DNA of 55,256 nt from Aquibacillus albus (GTDB lineage: Bacteria > Bacillota > Bacilli > Bacillales > Amphibacillaceae), in assembly GCF_016908325.1 (NCBI RefSeq), contig NZ_JAFBDR010000028.1, forward strand, positions 1 through 55,256, written 5' to 3'. The position numbers and the translations under genes were made by a program. A model generated the notes under the pieces. The model had not been told where the DNA came from. It worked only from the letters and a program-made list of their open reading frames with translations, and did not search any database. Every line of letters starts with the position of its first letter. The first letter of the stretch is position 1. Shown in pieces: positions 1 through 8,524 of the stretch.

Positions 1-1
1 A

Positions 2-58
2 AGCTATCGTATGAAGACCCGCGAATCTATATTTGAGGAACAAACTGTACAAAATTAA
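2..58 (+). CDS. C-terminal tail of a gene cut by the window edge
   Basis: An open frame enters from the left edge and ends at a TAA at 56-58 after 18 codons. The residues (SYRMKTRESIFEEQTVQN) are charged and look coding, but the piece is too short to name. The recombinase- and transposase-like debris to its right makes a mobile-element protein a reasonable guess. That is inference only. Confidence 0.3.
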   Translation, partial: SYRMKTRESIFEEQTVQN

Positions 59-226
59 TTAGCAAAAAGTGTTCAATTTTACTTGACGGTCACAAATGCT
101 TCTTTTCTTTCGGCCCTTCTTATTTACAAAGACGTAAGAAGCTATTTTATTGTCTGTAAAATCAAATATTGATAGATGGACAGATTTCTATGCGAGAACG
201 ACATAGTTTAGGTAAGGAAATCTAAT

Positions 227-406
227 ATGGAAATTATGACTAAAGAGGACCTAAAGAAAACAGAAGAGTACTTTTATTTGGCTGGATACAATCAATGGTA
301 TCCGTTCCTGGTGGAACTAAATACAAAACTTTTGAATGTCTATGGAAAAGAACCGTTCCCCCATACTTGGATTGAACAGGATTTTTGTGAGGGGTCAAAA
401 AAATAA
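227..406 (+). CDS. Small uncharacterised protein, 59 aa
   Basis: An ATG at 227 follows an AAGGAAAT-type ribosome binding site and opens 59 codons. The product is rich in Trp, Tyr and acidic residues (starts MEIMTKEDLKKTEEYFYLAG) and has no membrane segment or recognisable motif. A hairpin with a short T run follows at 461-500, so the gene has its own start and stop signals. The opposite strand is also open here but gives a low-complexity, poorly coding peptide, so I prefer the plus strand. Its setting beside recombinase-like fragments suggests an accessory gene of a mobile element. I do not recognise the family. Confidence 0.45.
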   Translation: MEIMTKEDLKKTEEYFYLAGYNQWYPFLVELNTKLLNVYGKEPFPHTWIEQDFCEGSKK

Positions 407-460
407 TCATGAAGTATTTCAAAAACAACTCTAATTAACAACATCATGATAAAGTAAAGT

Positions 461-500
461 CCTACAGTTTATTAAACTAGTTGTAACCTGTAGGGTTTTA
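461..500 (+). terminator. Possible terminator after the 59-aa gene
   Basis: CCTACAG at 461-467 pairs with CTGTAGG at 488-494 and is followed by a GTTTTATA run. The stem is only 7 bp, and the 3' end of a minus-strand small ORF overlaps it, so the assignment is tentative. Confidence 0.35.
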
Positions 501-636
501 TAATGGTTGGTAAATATTCATTTTGTAGCTCTTTATAGCATTCAGAAATATACTTCGTATATTTTCGGTTCCTATCTTTTCGTTCTATCCTGCCACAATG
601 ATATAATTCTTCGCAAAAATCAACTGTATTCTGCAT
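472..636 (-). CDS. Small ORF, possibly a recombinase fragment, 54 aa
   Basis: An ATG at 636 (minus strand) opens 54 codons ending in TAA at 472-474. The sequence contains TVDFCEELYHCGRIERK, which resembles the last helix of the core-binding domain of tyrosine recombinases, where a phrase like FCxYLxxxGxIExNP is common. It lies directly downstream of another small minus-strand ORF (655-906). Together they could be the broken halves of one integrase N-terminal region. No catalytic domain is present. The assignment is weak. Confidence 0.3.
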   Translation of the reverse strand: MQNTVDFCEELYHCGRIERKDRNRKYTKYISECYKELQNEYLPTIIKPYRLQLV

Positions 637-654
637 GTTCAGATACTGTTCATG

Positions 655-906
655 TTATATATTTCCTGTAGCTAGTCTGGCTTTTTTCACCATACTAAGC
701 CAGCTGTAAAGTTTTTCCGATGAATACACTTCCTCTTCATCAATTACACGTGTATTACCAGAATAAGCCCGCTTGATCATTAAAATCCTTTCATAGATAG
801 TATCATGACAACAATCAAGATTTTTCATTTCATCTTCAAATAGTGAAATAAAGTCACTAATTGAGATTTTAGATAAAACTTTGTTTCCTACGGAATTATT
901 TTCCAC
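655..906 (-). CDS. Uncharacterised 83-aa protein, possibly a recombinase N-terminal piece
   Basis: A GTG at 906 follows GAAGAGGG and opens 83 codons. The protein is helical and charged (ISDFISLFEDEMKNLDCCHD near the N-terminus). Its length and helix pattern fit a SAM-like core-binding domain of a site-specific recombinase, but no signature residue confirms this. It is followed at 636 by a second short ORF with an integrase-like phrase, which would fit one frameshifted gene. It could equally be an unrelated accessory protein. Confidence 0.35.
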   Translation of the reverse strand: MENNSVGNKVLSKISISDFISLFEDEMKNLDCCHDTIYERILMIKRAYSGNTRVIDEEEVYSSEKLYSWLSMVKKARLATGNI

Positions 907-1138
907 TACGATCCCTCTTCAAATGTTATTATCAGGTCTAATATAAAAAGCTACCCGAAATAAAAAGTCAGAATAATCTTTTGGTCGGAATAAGGTTATT
1001 ATATGGATTACCTATCCATCTAAACAAGTTCCAGAGGTGAAAGCTCATAACATTTTATAAAATAAAGTCTATTAAATAAAGAATTCGACTAGTCAAGTTG
1101 AGTTCTTTTTTTCGTACACTAAATTTATGAAAAATACA

Positions 1139-1839
1139 ACAACTACTACCTCAACCTAGAAAACTGAAGAATTAGAGACTTAATTAGAGTTACTTGAATA
1201 GCAAAATGCGGAACTGACAACTAAAAATAAAGTCGTATGATAACAATTCCGCCTAAGCCAGCAATGTCAGTTTGGAGCTTCGAGTGATAAAAAATCCATA
1301 CCAAATAGAATTATCACGATTTAACGAAGCTGAAGTTACTGAAAATTCTACTGTTGAAAAATCAACTATCGAAACAATCACATATAAAAGAAAGAAAACA
1401 CAAGTTCATCATGAGCCTAACCTTGAAAACCTGTCTACGGAAAAAAGTTGAGTACCGATTATCTGAAGAGGATCAGGTTTGCTCGTGTTGCGGTGGGCCA
1501 TTACATGAAATGAGTACGGAAGTACGCCGTGAACTCAAAGTTATTCCTGCCCAAGTGAAGGTAGTAGAATATGTGAATTATGTATATAGTTGTCGCCATT
1601 GTGAACGTCACAAAATGGAAACAACTAATGGTACAGCAGATATGCAAGTTTCTGTCTATCCAGGAAGTATAGCATCTCCGTCAACAATGGTGTATATTAT
1701 GAATCAAAAATATGTAGAGAGCATGCCACTGTATCGACAAGAGAAAACAACTAGCTCATCTTGGCGTAACGTTGTCACAATTGGGGATGATCTATGGTGC
1801 GAATATATGGCTTACACTTATTTAAAATTGGATGTATGA
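1139..1839 (+). pseudogene. tnpC: IS66-family transposase (TnpC), degraded N-terminal half
   Basis: The reading frame is broken by stops and at least one frameshift near 1,440, but the order of IS66 TnpC features can still be followed. There is a leucine-rich coiled-coil start (LETxLELLExQNAEL), then FGASSDKK (family usually FGRSSEK), then FNEAE. After those comes the zinc-binding segment CSCCGGPLHEMSTEVRRE with a second CRHCE pair. The intact family protein is about 500 residues. Here the frame degenerates after MPLYRQEK, so the DDE catalytic core is missing. A C-terminal IS66 remnant follows at 2,072, with a recombinase fragment between them. It cannot be active. Confidence 0.8.
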
Positions 1840-1843
1840 CCAT

Positions 1844-2068
1844 CTAATAAAGCAAGATATTTTGCATGCGTATGAAACAGTATTCGCTAAATATTATAAC
1901 TTCCTTTAATTCCTCATGATCTATCCTTTGGACAGAATATACATCTTTGCATTTTAAAAATTCCTTAACTTTTCGATGATACTGTTCAATAGCAAGATTG
2001 GAATAACCTTTCTTGGCAAGATGTTTTTCAAAAATATTGATTTGCATTTCTTTTATGTACTTAAACAC
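1844..2068 (-). pseudogene. Tyrosine recombinase N-terminal fragment
   Basis: A 74-codon minus-strand frame begins MFKYIKEMQINIFEKHLAKK and continues with a YSNLAIEQYHRKVKEFLK segment. This pattern is typical of the SAM-like core-binding domain of XerC/D-type recombinases. It stops without any catalytic domain (no R, HxxR or Tyr), so it is a truncated copy. It sits between the N- and C-terminal remnants of an IS66 transposase of opposite orientation, consistent with nested insertions followed by decay. Confidence 0.5.
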
Positions 2069-2071
2069 ATA

Positions 2072-2303
2072 AACAAAATTGGCTTTTCATAATACCTAAA
2101 AAGTGGCGAGATTCAAGCGCCATTATATATATATTGTTTTTGACACATCAAAAGAAAATAGCATGAATCCATTTAAGTAACTTTCTTATTTATTTGAAAA
2201 GCAGTCCAACATTGATTCGAAAGATGATAGTGAAATAGATCAGCTTCTACTTTGGTCACCGATAAATCCAGAAGAATGGCGCGTTTCAAATCAATCTAAA
2301 TAA
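2072..2303 (+). pseudogene. IS66 transposase C-terminal remnant
   Basis: Across two frames the plus strand reads NWLF, then AKENSMNPFKYLSYLFEK, then a DSEIDQLLLWSP ending, closing with TAA at 2,301-2,303. This is the conserved C-terminal tail of IS66 TnpC (KENGLNPFxYLxYLFExLPN...LLPWS). Frameshifts and the missing middle show decay. It probably belongs to the same element as the N-terminal piece at 1,139-1,839. Confidence 0.7.
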
Positions 2304-2379
2304 ATGATATATCAAATCCCCATCTGATAACAGTTGGGGATTATTTCACACTTACTTACTTACCTACTCTAGATTTAAA

Positions 2380-3663
2380 TTATTTATCTAAATATGGGTC
2401 GACATATATTTCTTCCATTAATTCAACATATTTTTCTGGAGTTAAATTTAGTACCGATTCAAGTGTTTTGTCTGCGGTAAATTGCTTCATTTCCCAAAGA
2501 TTTTTTAAAAAATTAAATTGTGTAACAAATTCATGTACAGCAAATGAAAACCATAATCTACGGTTTTCTTTTCGTTGCTCATGATAACCATTATAATGGG
2601 GTGTATTTGAAAGATATAAGTTATTGTGGAAAACCTTTACAAATTTCGGATTGAAATGGAGAATATCAAATAAGGCATTAGGAAGTTGATTTGGACTACC
2701 ATTTAATAAAAATTGTTTAGGTGACCTAATCACTCTGCCTTTATGAGCAGATTTCAATTTATTCTGAAAACTATACATAATAGTTTTAAAACACATAAAG
2801 TCTAATTCATCAAAAAAGTCAGTATTATCCAGCTTACTTAATTTCTTTGCCTTAAAGGCATTATAATACGAAACATCCGTTCTATTACCAAACCCTTTGC
2901 TTGGTAAGTGGTTATCTCCTGTATAATTGAACCTAACCACAATATCAAAAGAATTAATCTCATCTGATAAATCCTCCTCTACAGGTGCAGGTCCAACAAT
3001 AGCTACGGATTTACCATTTACATAATTAAAAAATGCCTGATCTTGCTCTGAAAAATGCGTCTTACTCAATTTATTTGTTCGTTTTTTATCTCCATTTAAT
3101 ATAGAATAGAAAATTTCCATTCTATTTAAAAATGACTTTTCTAGTGAACTTTTCTTTAAACTTAGAAGAGTATTATTGGCATTATCCAGATCACCTTGAT
3201 CAATATATAATTTAAAGGATTGTATTAATGTTTCATCGTTCTTTGTATTACCTAACGCTTGATATGCACTTTGAATAGCTTTCGTTCGTGCTATATTAGC
3301 AACCTTAAATAAACCGCTGTTAATACATAAGAACATCAAATGGTTCCATCTAGATGAAGGCAATAATTTTGCGTCTAGTCTTAATGTACTTTTAACAAGA
3401 GTGTTAGAATAATTAATGTTATAGTTTTTAAAATTATGCCTCTCTTCAATCGATTTTAGTAGAATATTCATATAATTTTCTGGTAAACCCTTGTAGTTTT
3501 CTAAGTTACTGTTTAATATATCATTTAACATCGAGATTCCTGACTGAAAGGCTTCTTCAGTCCCCATTTTCACTTTACTTACTAGATTTTTAAATAACAT
3601 TCTTCTATTTATTCTGCTTTCCAAGAATATCTCTCCCCATACTTTAGTTTTGTGAACTTCCAC
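2380..3663 (-). CDS. GT29-type sialyltransferase-like glycosyltransferase with N-terminal helical domain
   Basis: This 427-aa protein uses a GTG start and has no signal peptide. The first 200 or so residues are helical and TPR-like, without a named motif. Around residue 215 comes GKSVAIVGPAPVEEDLSDEI followed by NSFDIVVRFN, then GFGNRTDVSYYN. This matches the layout of sialyl motif L of family GT29 (VGNxGxL...G.xIDxxDxVxRxN, then G.RTDV). A later stretch (GSPNQLPNALFDIL, then VKVFHNNLYLSNTPHYNGYH) sits where motif S and the catalytic His region would be. A CMP-sialic-type donor would be supplied by neuA/B/C about 5 kb away on the same strand. That link and the enzyme activity are inferred. 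Mobile-element relics flank the gene, suggesting acquisition by transfer. Confidence 0.6.
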   Translation of the reverse strand: MEVHKTKVWGEIFLESRINRRMLFKNLVSKVKMGTEEAFQSGISMLNDILNSNLENYKGLPENYMNILLKSIEERHNFKNYNINYSNTLVKSTLRLDAKLLPSSRWNHLMFLCINSGLFKVANIARTKAIQSAYQALGNTKNDETLIQSFKLYIDQGDLDNANNTLLSLKKSSLEKSFLNRMEIFYSILNGDKKRTNKLSKTHFSEQDQAFFNYVNGKSVAIVGPAPVEEDLSDEINSFDIVVRFNYTGDNHLPSKGFGNRTDVSYYNAFKAKKLSKLDNTDFFDELDFMCFKTIMYSFQNKLKSAHKGRVIRSPKQFLLNGSPNQLPNALFDILHFNPKFVKVFHNNLYLSNTPHYNGYHEQRKENRRLWFSFAVHEFVTQFNFLKNLWEMKQFTADKTLESVLNLTPEKYVELMEEIYVDPYLDK

Positions 3664-3789
3664 ATTACTTCGCTTTCACATTAGCAGGGTATCCCGATTG
3701 GAAATTACTAAGAAAAATAACGTGGAAATATCCGTTCTACTTTGCAAAAAAATACCTGTTTTTTGCTAGAATAGTGTACTCTTTTAAAT

Positions 3790-4350
3790 TAGTTCTTTGT
3801 ATTTTTTCAATATCTAAGATTACTTCTTTCTTATAGGCTAAAGATTTATTTGTAACAATTAAATCTTTTTAAAATTCTCATTCCATCAGGTTCTAATGAT
3901 GCAGCATGATTATGCCCTTCCAAGTTTTTCTAAAGTATAGTTTCTTTCGATTGTATTAGGACCCTAATATATAAGCATCTACACCTACTGCAATTCCTAA
4001 ATGGTGACCTGAAAACCCTATTTCTTTAACTCTTGTTCCAAGCTTCTCTTTTATACTAGTAATTTCTAAAAAAGCTATATCTTCAAAAGGAACAGGGTAA
4101 CCTGATGTACAACTATAGATAATTAAGGCTTTGTTACGCCCTTTATCTTGAAAGAAGTCAACAATCCTTTCTTTTTCGTGTGTTGTCATTCCAAAGGAAA
4201 TGTTGAATTCTCCATGATAGTGGGTCTCATAATCAACTTAACAAATGATTATTACATGCAGATAGGATTTTAATTTGTTCTAACTCTAATGAAGCTATTT
4301 CCTTAACAGATGTTAATTCCCCTACAGAGGTACTATTACTAATAACAAAC
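3790..4350 (-). pseudogene. Degraded sialic acid synthase (second neuB-type gene)
   Basis: The longest intact piece (3,956-4,189) reads MTTHEKERIVDFFQDKGRNK and later YSCTSGYPVPFEDIAFLEI and GFSGHHLGIAVGVDAYILG, a typical C-terminal half of a NeuB/SpsE-family synthase. Upstream, in another frame, is HYHGEFNISFG. Downstream, with stops, come TLEKTWKG and AASLEPDGMRILK, the family's TWKGTDHAASLEP region. Several stops and frameshifts make it a pseudogene. It belongs to a different NeuB subtype from the intact gene at 10,378, so the locus once carried two synthases. Confidence 0.7.
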
Positions 4351-4489
4351 TTCCCACACCACTATTCCTTTTTATCTGAATTCTCTTAGTTTCTAAAATA
4401 TATTAAATTCCTACTCTAATAATTTAAATATGTTTCAACTAATGCTGTTGTTACAATTTATGAGGAGGTTTGATAAAAAAGGCATTTTA

Positions 4490-5610
4490 ACTAGATCAAG
4501 TTTTTAAAGATTAAAAGGCTTTGAAGTAGAAACAACAAAAACCATAGCAAGATTGCAAAACAAAAAATGATACCACAATAGAAATAGGCAAACAAGTAGA
4601 AGTAGATTTAATAATCATTACAGCAAAAGAGATTTTGTTGTTTTGAAAAGACTTCAATATCTCAACTTTTGGACAATTAGTGTACAGTCTGTAATTAAAA
4701 TCGCTAACCACTCACTTTTTTTATTGCGATTGAGAACAAAGACAACTTTAATAGGCACACCATTCGCTTGGGTGATATGGAATAGAACGAAGTATGATTT
4801 TTTACCAGTGGTTAGGTTCGCTAAACAGTAAAGTTCTTTAAAGCTCACACGTTTATCATTCACGATATACCGTTGCTTTAAGTTCTTTACCATACCAATG
4901 ACATCAAATACTTGATCCTAAATATTTTTAAAGAGAGGCTGATAAGTGTACCAAGAATCCATCAGCACATAAGAAGCATCAATACATTCATGGCACGATC
5001 GACCATACCAGGTATTTGTTCTGGTGCAGTTTGTAGCGTTTCTACTCTGCGTTTATAGCCTGAGCTACGTATATCAACTTTTGATGAAATGCTGTTAATT
5101 TGGATTTTCTTTGAGCTTTATAAAAAAAGTCCACAAGGATGAAAGTTGCACCATCTGACCAACCAAGCATAAGCATACGAAATCTTTATAAAAACGTATT
5201 TTTTTAATCCGTAGTCAAAACAACGGACAGTAATTCAACTGATTTACTACGACTTCTATCATACGAAGAATCATCTAATATCAGTACTTTAGGGCGATCA
5301 GAATTCGTGATCTTTGTTACTTTTCCAATGGTATGAGCGTTAATGAACAGTAAAAACCTTCTCTATCCAAAGGTAGACTGATTAAAGAAACGATAGACCG
5401 CATCCTTCGCTGGAAAATCAGTAGATTTTTTACTATTAAACGTTTGATACCATTTTTTATTTTCAAAGATCAAACAAAAAATGAGTTGGAAAAGATAGGC
5501 ACAAGAAAAACCGACAGACTTTGTGATACCTGCATTTCTGAGATGTTTAAACACATGTAACTCTTTTGATGTAAGCGTCAAACAATGCCCACATGGTCAC
5601 CCGTATAAAT
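4490..5610 (-). pseudogene. IS4-type DDE transposase, decayed
   Basis: The N-terminal part (5,581 down to 5,363) reads MTLTSKELHVFKHLRNAGIT followed by GFSCAYLFQLIFCLIF and KDAVYRFFNQSTF, the usual start of a Bacillus IS4-type transposase. The DDE core survives as LKQRYIVNDKRVSFKELYCL and VPIKVVFVLNRNKKSEWLAI at 4,893-4,654. Stops and frameshifts separate the pieces, and the C-terminus is lost near 4,500. The terminal repeats are not clear to me. The element is inactive and separates the glycan genes at 2,380-4,350 from those at 6,830-11,424. Confidence 0.75.
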
Positions 5611-5684
5611 CGTAAGCGTAAAATAGTCCACACCTTACCTTAGATGTGGACTAATGTTATGATTTATTTAGTTTTATTAGGAAC

Positions 5685-5915
5685 GTGTTATTCTGCTGGA
5701 ATATTTGATGACCAAGGAAGCAGCTGCTCTAGTTCACTTTTATTATTCGTATCCAGGTTGGGTAGCTTCTCAAATAAATAAGTAAGGTATTGAAATGGAT
5801 TTAATCCATTTTCCTTCGCTGTCTCTGTCTCTATCACACTAAAGATAATAGCACTTGATTTAGCTCCTTTTGAGGTATTAGCGAAAAGCCAATTTTTTCT
5901 TTTACGTATTTAAGA
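5685..5915 (-). pseudogene. IS66 transposase C-terminal remnant, minus strand
   Basis: The minus strand reads KNWLFANTSKGAKSSAIIFS, then ETAKENGLNPFQYLTYLFEK and a LEQLLPWSSNIPAE ending. This is the last 75 or so residues of an IS66 TnpC, better preserved than the copy at 2,072. It starts almost back to back with a plus-strand IS66 tail at 5,930, so two IS66 ends lie head to head. Confidence 0.75.
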
Positions 5916-5929
5916 ACATAAAAGAAAGA

Positions 5930-6162
5930 ATTTCTTATTTAGCAATGCAGTAAAAGGTGCTAAATATAGTGCCATTGTATATAATATTATCCAGACAGCT
6001 AAAGAGAATGGACTTCAGCCATTCGGGTTTCTTAAATATCTATTTGAACAGCTTCCAAATATTGATACTTCAAATGTGGAGGCAGTTGATAAATTACTAC
6101 CTTGGTTTTCAGCTATTCCTGATCATTGTCAAAGTCCAGTGTTTATAGCACATGAAAAGTGA
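5930..6162 (+). pseudogene. IS66 transposase C-terminal remnant, plus strand
   Basis: The plus strand reads KNFLFSNAVKGAKYSAIVYN, then TAKENGLQPFGFLKYLFEQL and VDKLLPWFSAIPDH, ending in TGA at 6,160-6,162. It is the same C-terminal domain as the minus-strand copy just to its left but clearly divergent in sequence, so it comes from a different IS66 element rather than a simple inversion. Confidence 0.75.
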
Positions 6163-6480
6163 ACCACATGACAACTTAAAATTGAGCCACTTCAAGTTTG
6201 TGAATTTTACTTACCGTAAAAATTAATTGGATTTATATGGAGAGGCGGGCATGATATCCTGGTTGGAGTGCGAAATTCTTTCCTCCTGCACGCTTTCGCA
6301 AAGAAGTCATGCCCGTAGAGGCTCCATGTCAATCCTACGCAGTAATAAAAATACCTCCCCAAAGTTTGTGAATTCCCTCAAATTTTAGGTGGTTCAAAAT
6401 TAGTTGCGAAATGGTTCAATTTTCAATTGCGAAATACAGTCCAGTTTCTAAGTCTTAATAACAGTATACTTTAGCCCACA
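6163..6480. mobile_element. Insertion-sequence end-like DNA with a large nested hairpin
   Basis: No gene is visible. Short phrases recur at both sides (GAACCAC near 6,162 and GGTTCA near 6,390 and 6,413; TTTGTGAATT near 6,198 and 6,366), as in IS21-family ends, which carry several transposase-binding repeats. In the middle, 6,238-6,326 forms a nested hairpin: TGGAG pairs with CTCCA, CGGGCATGA (6,246-6,254) with TCATGCCCG (6,307-6,315), and TGCGAAA (6,269-6,275) with TTTCGCA (6,294-6,300). I read it as the collapsed ends of a lost insertion sequence. From 6,480 to 6,830 I see nothing convincing except a short CCCACA/TGTGGG inverted repeat near 6,475-6,500. Confidence 0.4.
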
Positions 6481-6829
6481 TATACTTCAAAGGTGTGGGC
6501 GTTTTGACGCTTAAAGGTTGAAGAAAGTTCATTTGGTAGTTGATTATTTTGGTCATTATTCGCTATCACATAGGAGACACTTCTTCTGTATATGGTAGCG
6601 TTTCCTAGTCAATAACACTATAGCAAATGTTGAGGATTTTTTTTATGCATATTTCACTTGTCAATGACCATATTATACGGAAACAGGCCTTACAGCTTGT
6701 TAAACTGAACACTTTTTTCTATGTGCAAAAGTTGAGTTATTGTTATTTGCTGTTTGAAGCATTCACCATTTTGCACAATAATGTAAACACAAATATTAAT
6801 TGAATTCAAATCATTTTACTTTATTAAAC

Positions 6830-8002
6830 TTATCCTAAACCATTTTCCTCTGTCCATTCCTTAATCTTTTTGTAAAAATCAGTACTTTCATTTTTCACAT
6901 TTTCATTTATCATTTTATACCTTAATTTAATATCTTCTTTATTTATAATAGTATATTTCACTTGTTCACTTAATTCTTTTTGAAATCCTTTTTTATTTAT
7001 TTCAATAACTCTATCGGATAAATTTAATTCTTTATACAAATCAATAATTTTTTTATAACTACTGAGAGCTATTGTAGGAATGTTTTGAGCAATAGAACAC
7101 ACATTACTATGAAACCTCATACCCAATATAAGTTCACATTCCTTATAAAGCCCAAATATATACTCCTCAGAACCCGATCCAGTCAAACAAGGTGCTATAA
7201 CAATTCTAGTCCTTCTATATCTATCATCTATTTGTTCCAGCAAATTATTAATTGCATTTAAATCACTATATATATGAGGAAATAATATGATTTGATAATC
7301 ACTGTTTATTTTTAAAAAAGTATTCAACTCTTCGGAAATACTATTAATGAAATCATTATATTCAATTCCATCTTTTAATTCTTTATTAAACCTAATATCC
7401 TTCATATCAGACACAATATTAATTCCAATGGACTTTAGACTATTATTTAACTCTGGAAAGTCAAACTTCTTTGTTTCCAAGAAAAAGGCTCCATCTGGAA
7501 CCCTATATATTTTATCAGAATATCTGTCTCCATATAATTTTTTAATAGTTTCATATGAGCCATCATTTCTTACACTTACTAAATACTTATTATCATTCGT
7601 TATAATTTCTAGAAAAGATTTAAATTTGCTAATTGCACTCTCGCTAGCACCTTTAGCTATATCACAACCTACCCCATTGAACAGAATAGGTGTATCTATT
7701 TTATTTAGAGACTCACTTCTTATATTTATTGTCGTGCCTGTATAAGAGTAATCCCATTTCAATTCAAAAAAATTACCACCACCAATGATTACTAGATCAT
7801 AGCTATTACATAAGTCTATAAATTCCGAGCTATTAAAATTTCTAATATTCCAAGACTGATAAAATTCCCTAATTTCAATTTCATCATATTCTATTGCACA
7901 GTAAAATATTTCCTTTAATCTATTCCTGAAACCATTATGATTAGCATTATCACCAATATTCCCATTAAAACTCGCTATATGCAAAGCTCTTATATTTTTC
8001 AT
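6830..8002 (-). CDS. Polysaccharide pyruvyltransferase family protein
   Basis: This 390-aa protein starts at an ATG behind GGATGAG. It opens with RALHIASFNGNIGDNANHNG, where the family has a Gly-rich N/D-containing nucleotide loop (GNxGDNAN). It continues with DLVIIGGGNFFELKWDYSYT and LFNGVGCDIAKG, then ILGMRFHSNVCSIAQNIPTI near residue 300, the conserved RxH...A...P segment of PF04230 (CsaB/WcaK type). Such enzymes put ketal-linked pyruvate on surface glycans, and several act on capsule or S-layer polymers. It lies downstream of neuB/C/A on the same strand with very AT-rich codons, so it probably modifies the sialylated surface polymer. The acceptor is unknown. Confidence 0.75.
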   Translation of the reverse strand: MKNIRALHIASFNGNIGDNANHNGFRNRLKEIFYCAIEYDEIEIREFYQSWNIRNFNSSEFIDLCNSYDLVIIGGGNFFELKWDYSYTGTTINIRSESLNKIDTPILFNGVGCDIAKGASESAISKFKSFLEIITNDNKYLVSVRNDGSYETIKKLYGDRYSDKIYRVPDGAFFLETKKFDFPELNNSLKSIGINIVSDMKDIRFNKELKDGIEYNDFINSISEELNTFLKINSDYQIILFPHIYSDLNAINNLLEQIDDRYRRTRIVIAPCLTGSGSEEYIFGLYKECELILGMRFHSNVCSIAQNIPTIALSSYKKIIDLYKELNLSDRVIEINKKGFQKELSEQVKYTIINKEDIKLRYKMINENVKNESTDFYKKIKEWTEENGLG

Positions 8003-8118
8003 ATTCTCATCCTTTGAATTTTCCTTTTTAAGATATATTAAATTTAAGATTGAAAATTTCTAAAACAACTATAATTACAACTAAAATTTGGTCACAAATT
8101 TATCAGAGTGTCCATCTG

Positions 8119-8316
8119 TTACAGAATTCTACAGTAAATAATTAAAACTCCCATATAAAGAGCATAATAATATTTTGAATGAATATTTGTATAATTCTTA
8201 ACATACTCTACTCTTCTTTTAGTATCTGGGAAAGCTTTTTCAGGGGCTACACAGTAATGTGATAAACAAATTTTTGCTTTACTATTTTTGTTGTAAAAAT
8301 TTTCAGCCTTCTCCAC
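8119..8316 (-). CDS. Short uncharacterised ORF between neuA and the pyruvyltransferase
   Basis: A GTG-initiated frame of 65 codons includes KAKICLSHYCVAPEKAFPDT and ends in a hydrophobic stretch (YYYALYMGVLIIYCRIL). There is no clear ribosome binding site, and the frame is closed by a stop six codons upstream of the GTG. It reads like a fragment of a larger protein, perhaps a glycosyltransferase lost from this cluster, but no family can be named. The 8,317-8,520 interval between it and neuA holds no other gene. Confidence 0.3.
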   Translation of the reverse strand: MEKAENFYNKNSKAKICLSHYCVAPEKAFPDTKRRVEYVKNYTNIHSKYYYALYMGVLIIYCRIL

Positions 8317-8524
8317 ATTTGGTAATGGTGTCAGTTAAAAATGATCACAATTATTACCACCATAAATAACTCACTGAAAATTCATAATAGAAAACTCTTC
8401 TTCAAGTTTAAGGTAAAAAGTAAAAACGTAACTTATTATAAATTTCCGTTATAGCCTAACGGTAGCGGTAAAGTAAAGCACTTGAGAGGATAGAAATTGC
8501 AAGGTTAATTAGGTAAAACTCTTT

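Noticed and set aside
240-428. 62-codon minus-strand frame opposite the 59-aa gene
   Set aside because: The plus-strand gene has a ribosome binding site and better coding character. The minus frame is its shadow.
6645-6803. 52-codon plus-strand frame downstream of the pyruvyltransferase gene
   Set aside because: There is no good ribosome binding site, no recognisable motif and AT-driven composition, and it lies in IS debris.
7347-7745. 132-codon plus-strand frame inside the pyruvyltransferase gene
   Set aside because: It is the antisense shadow of a well-supported gene and has no start signals.
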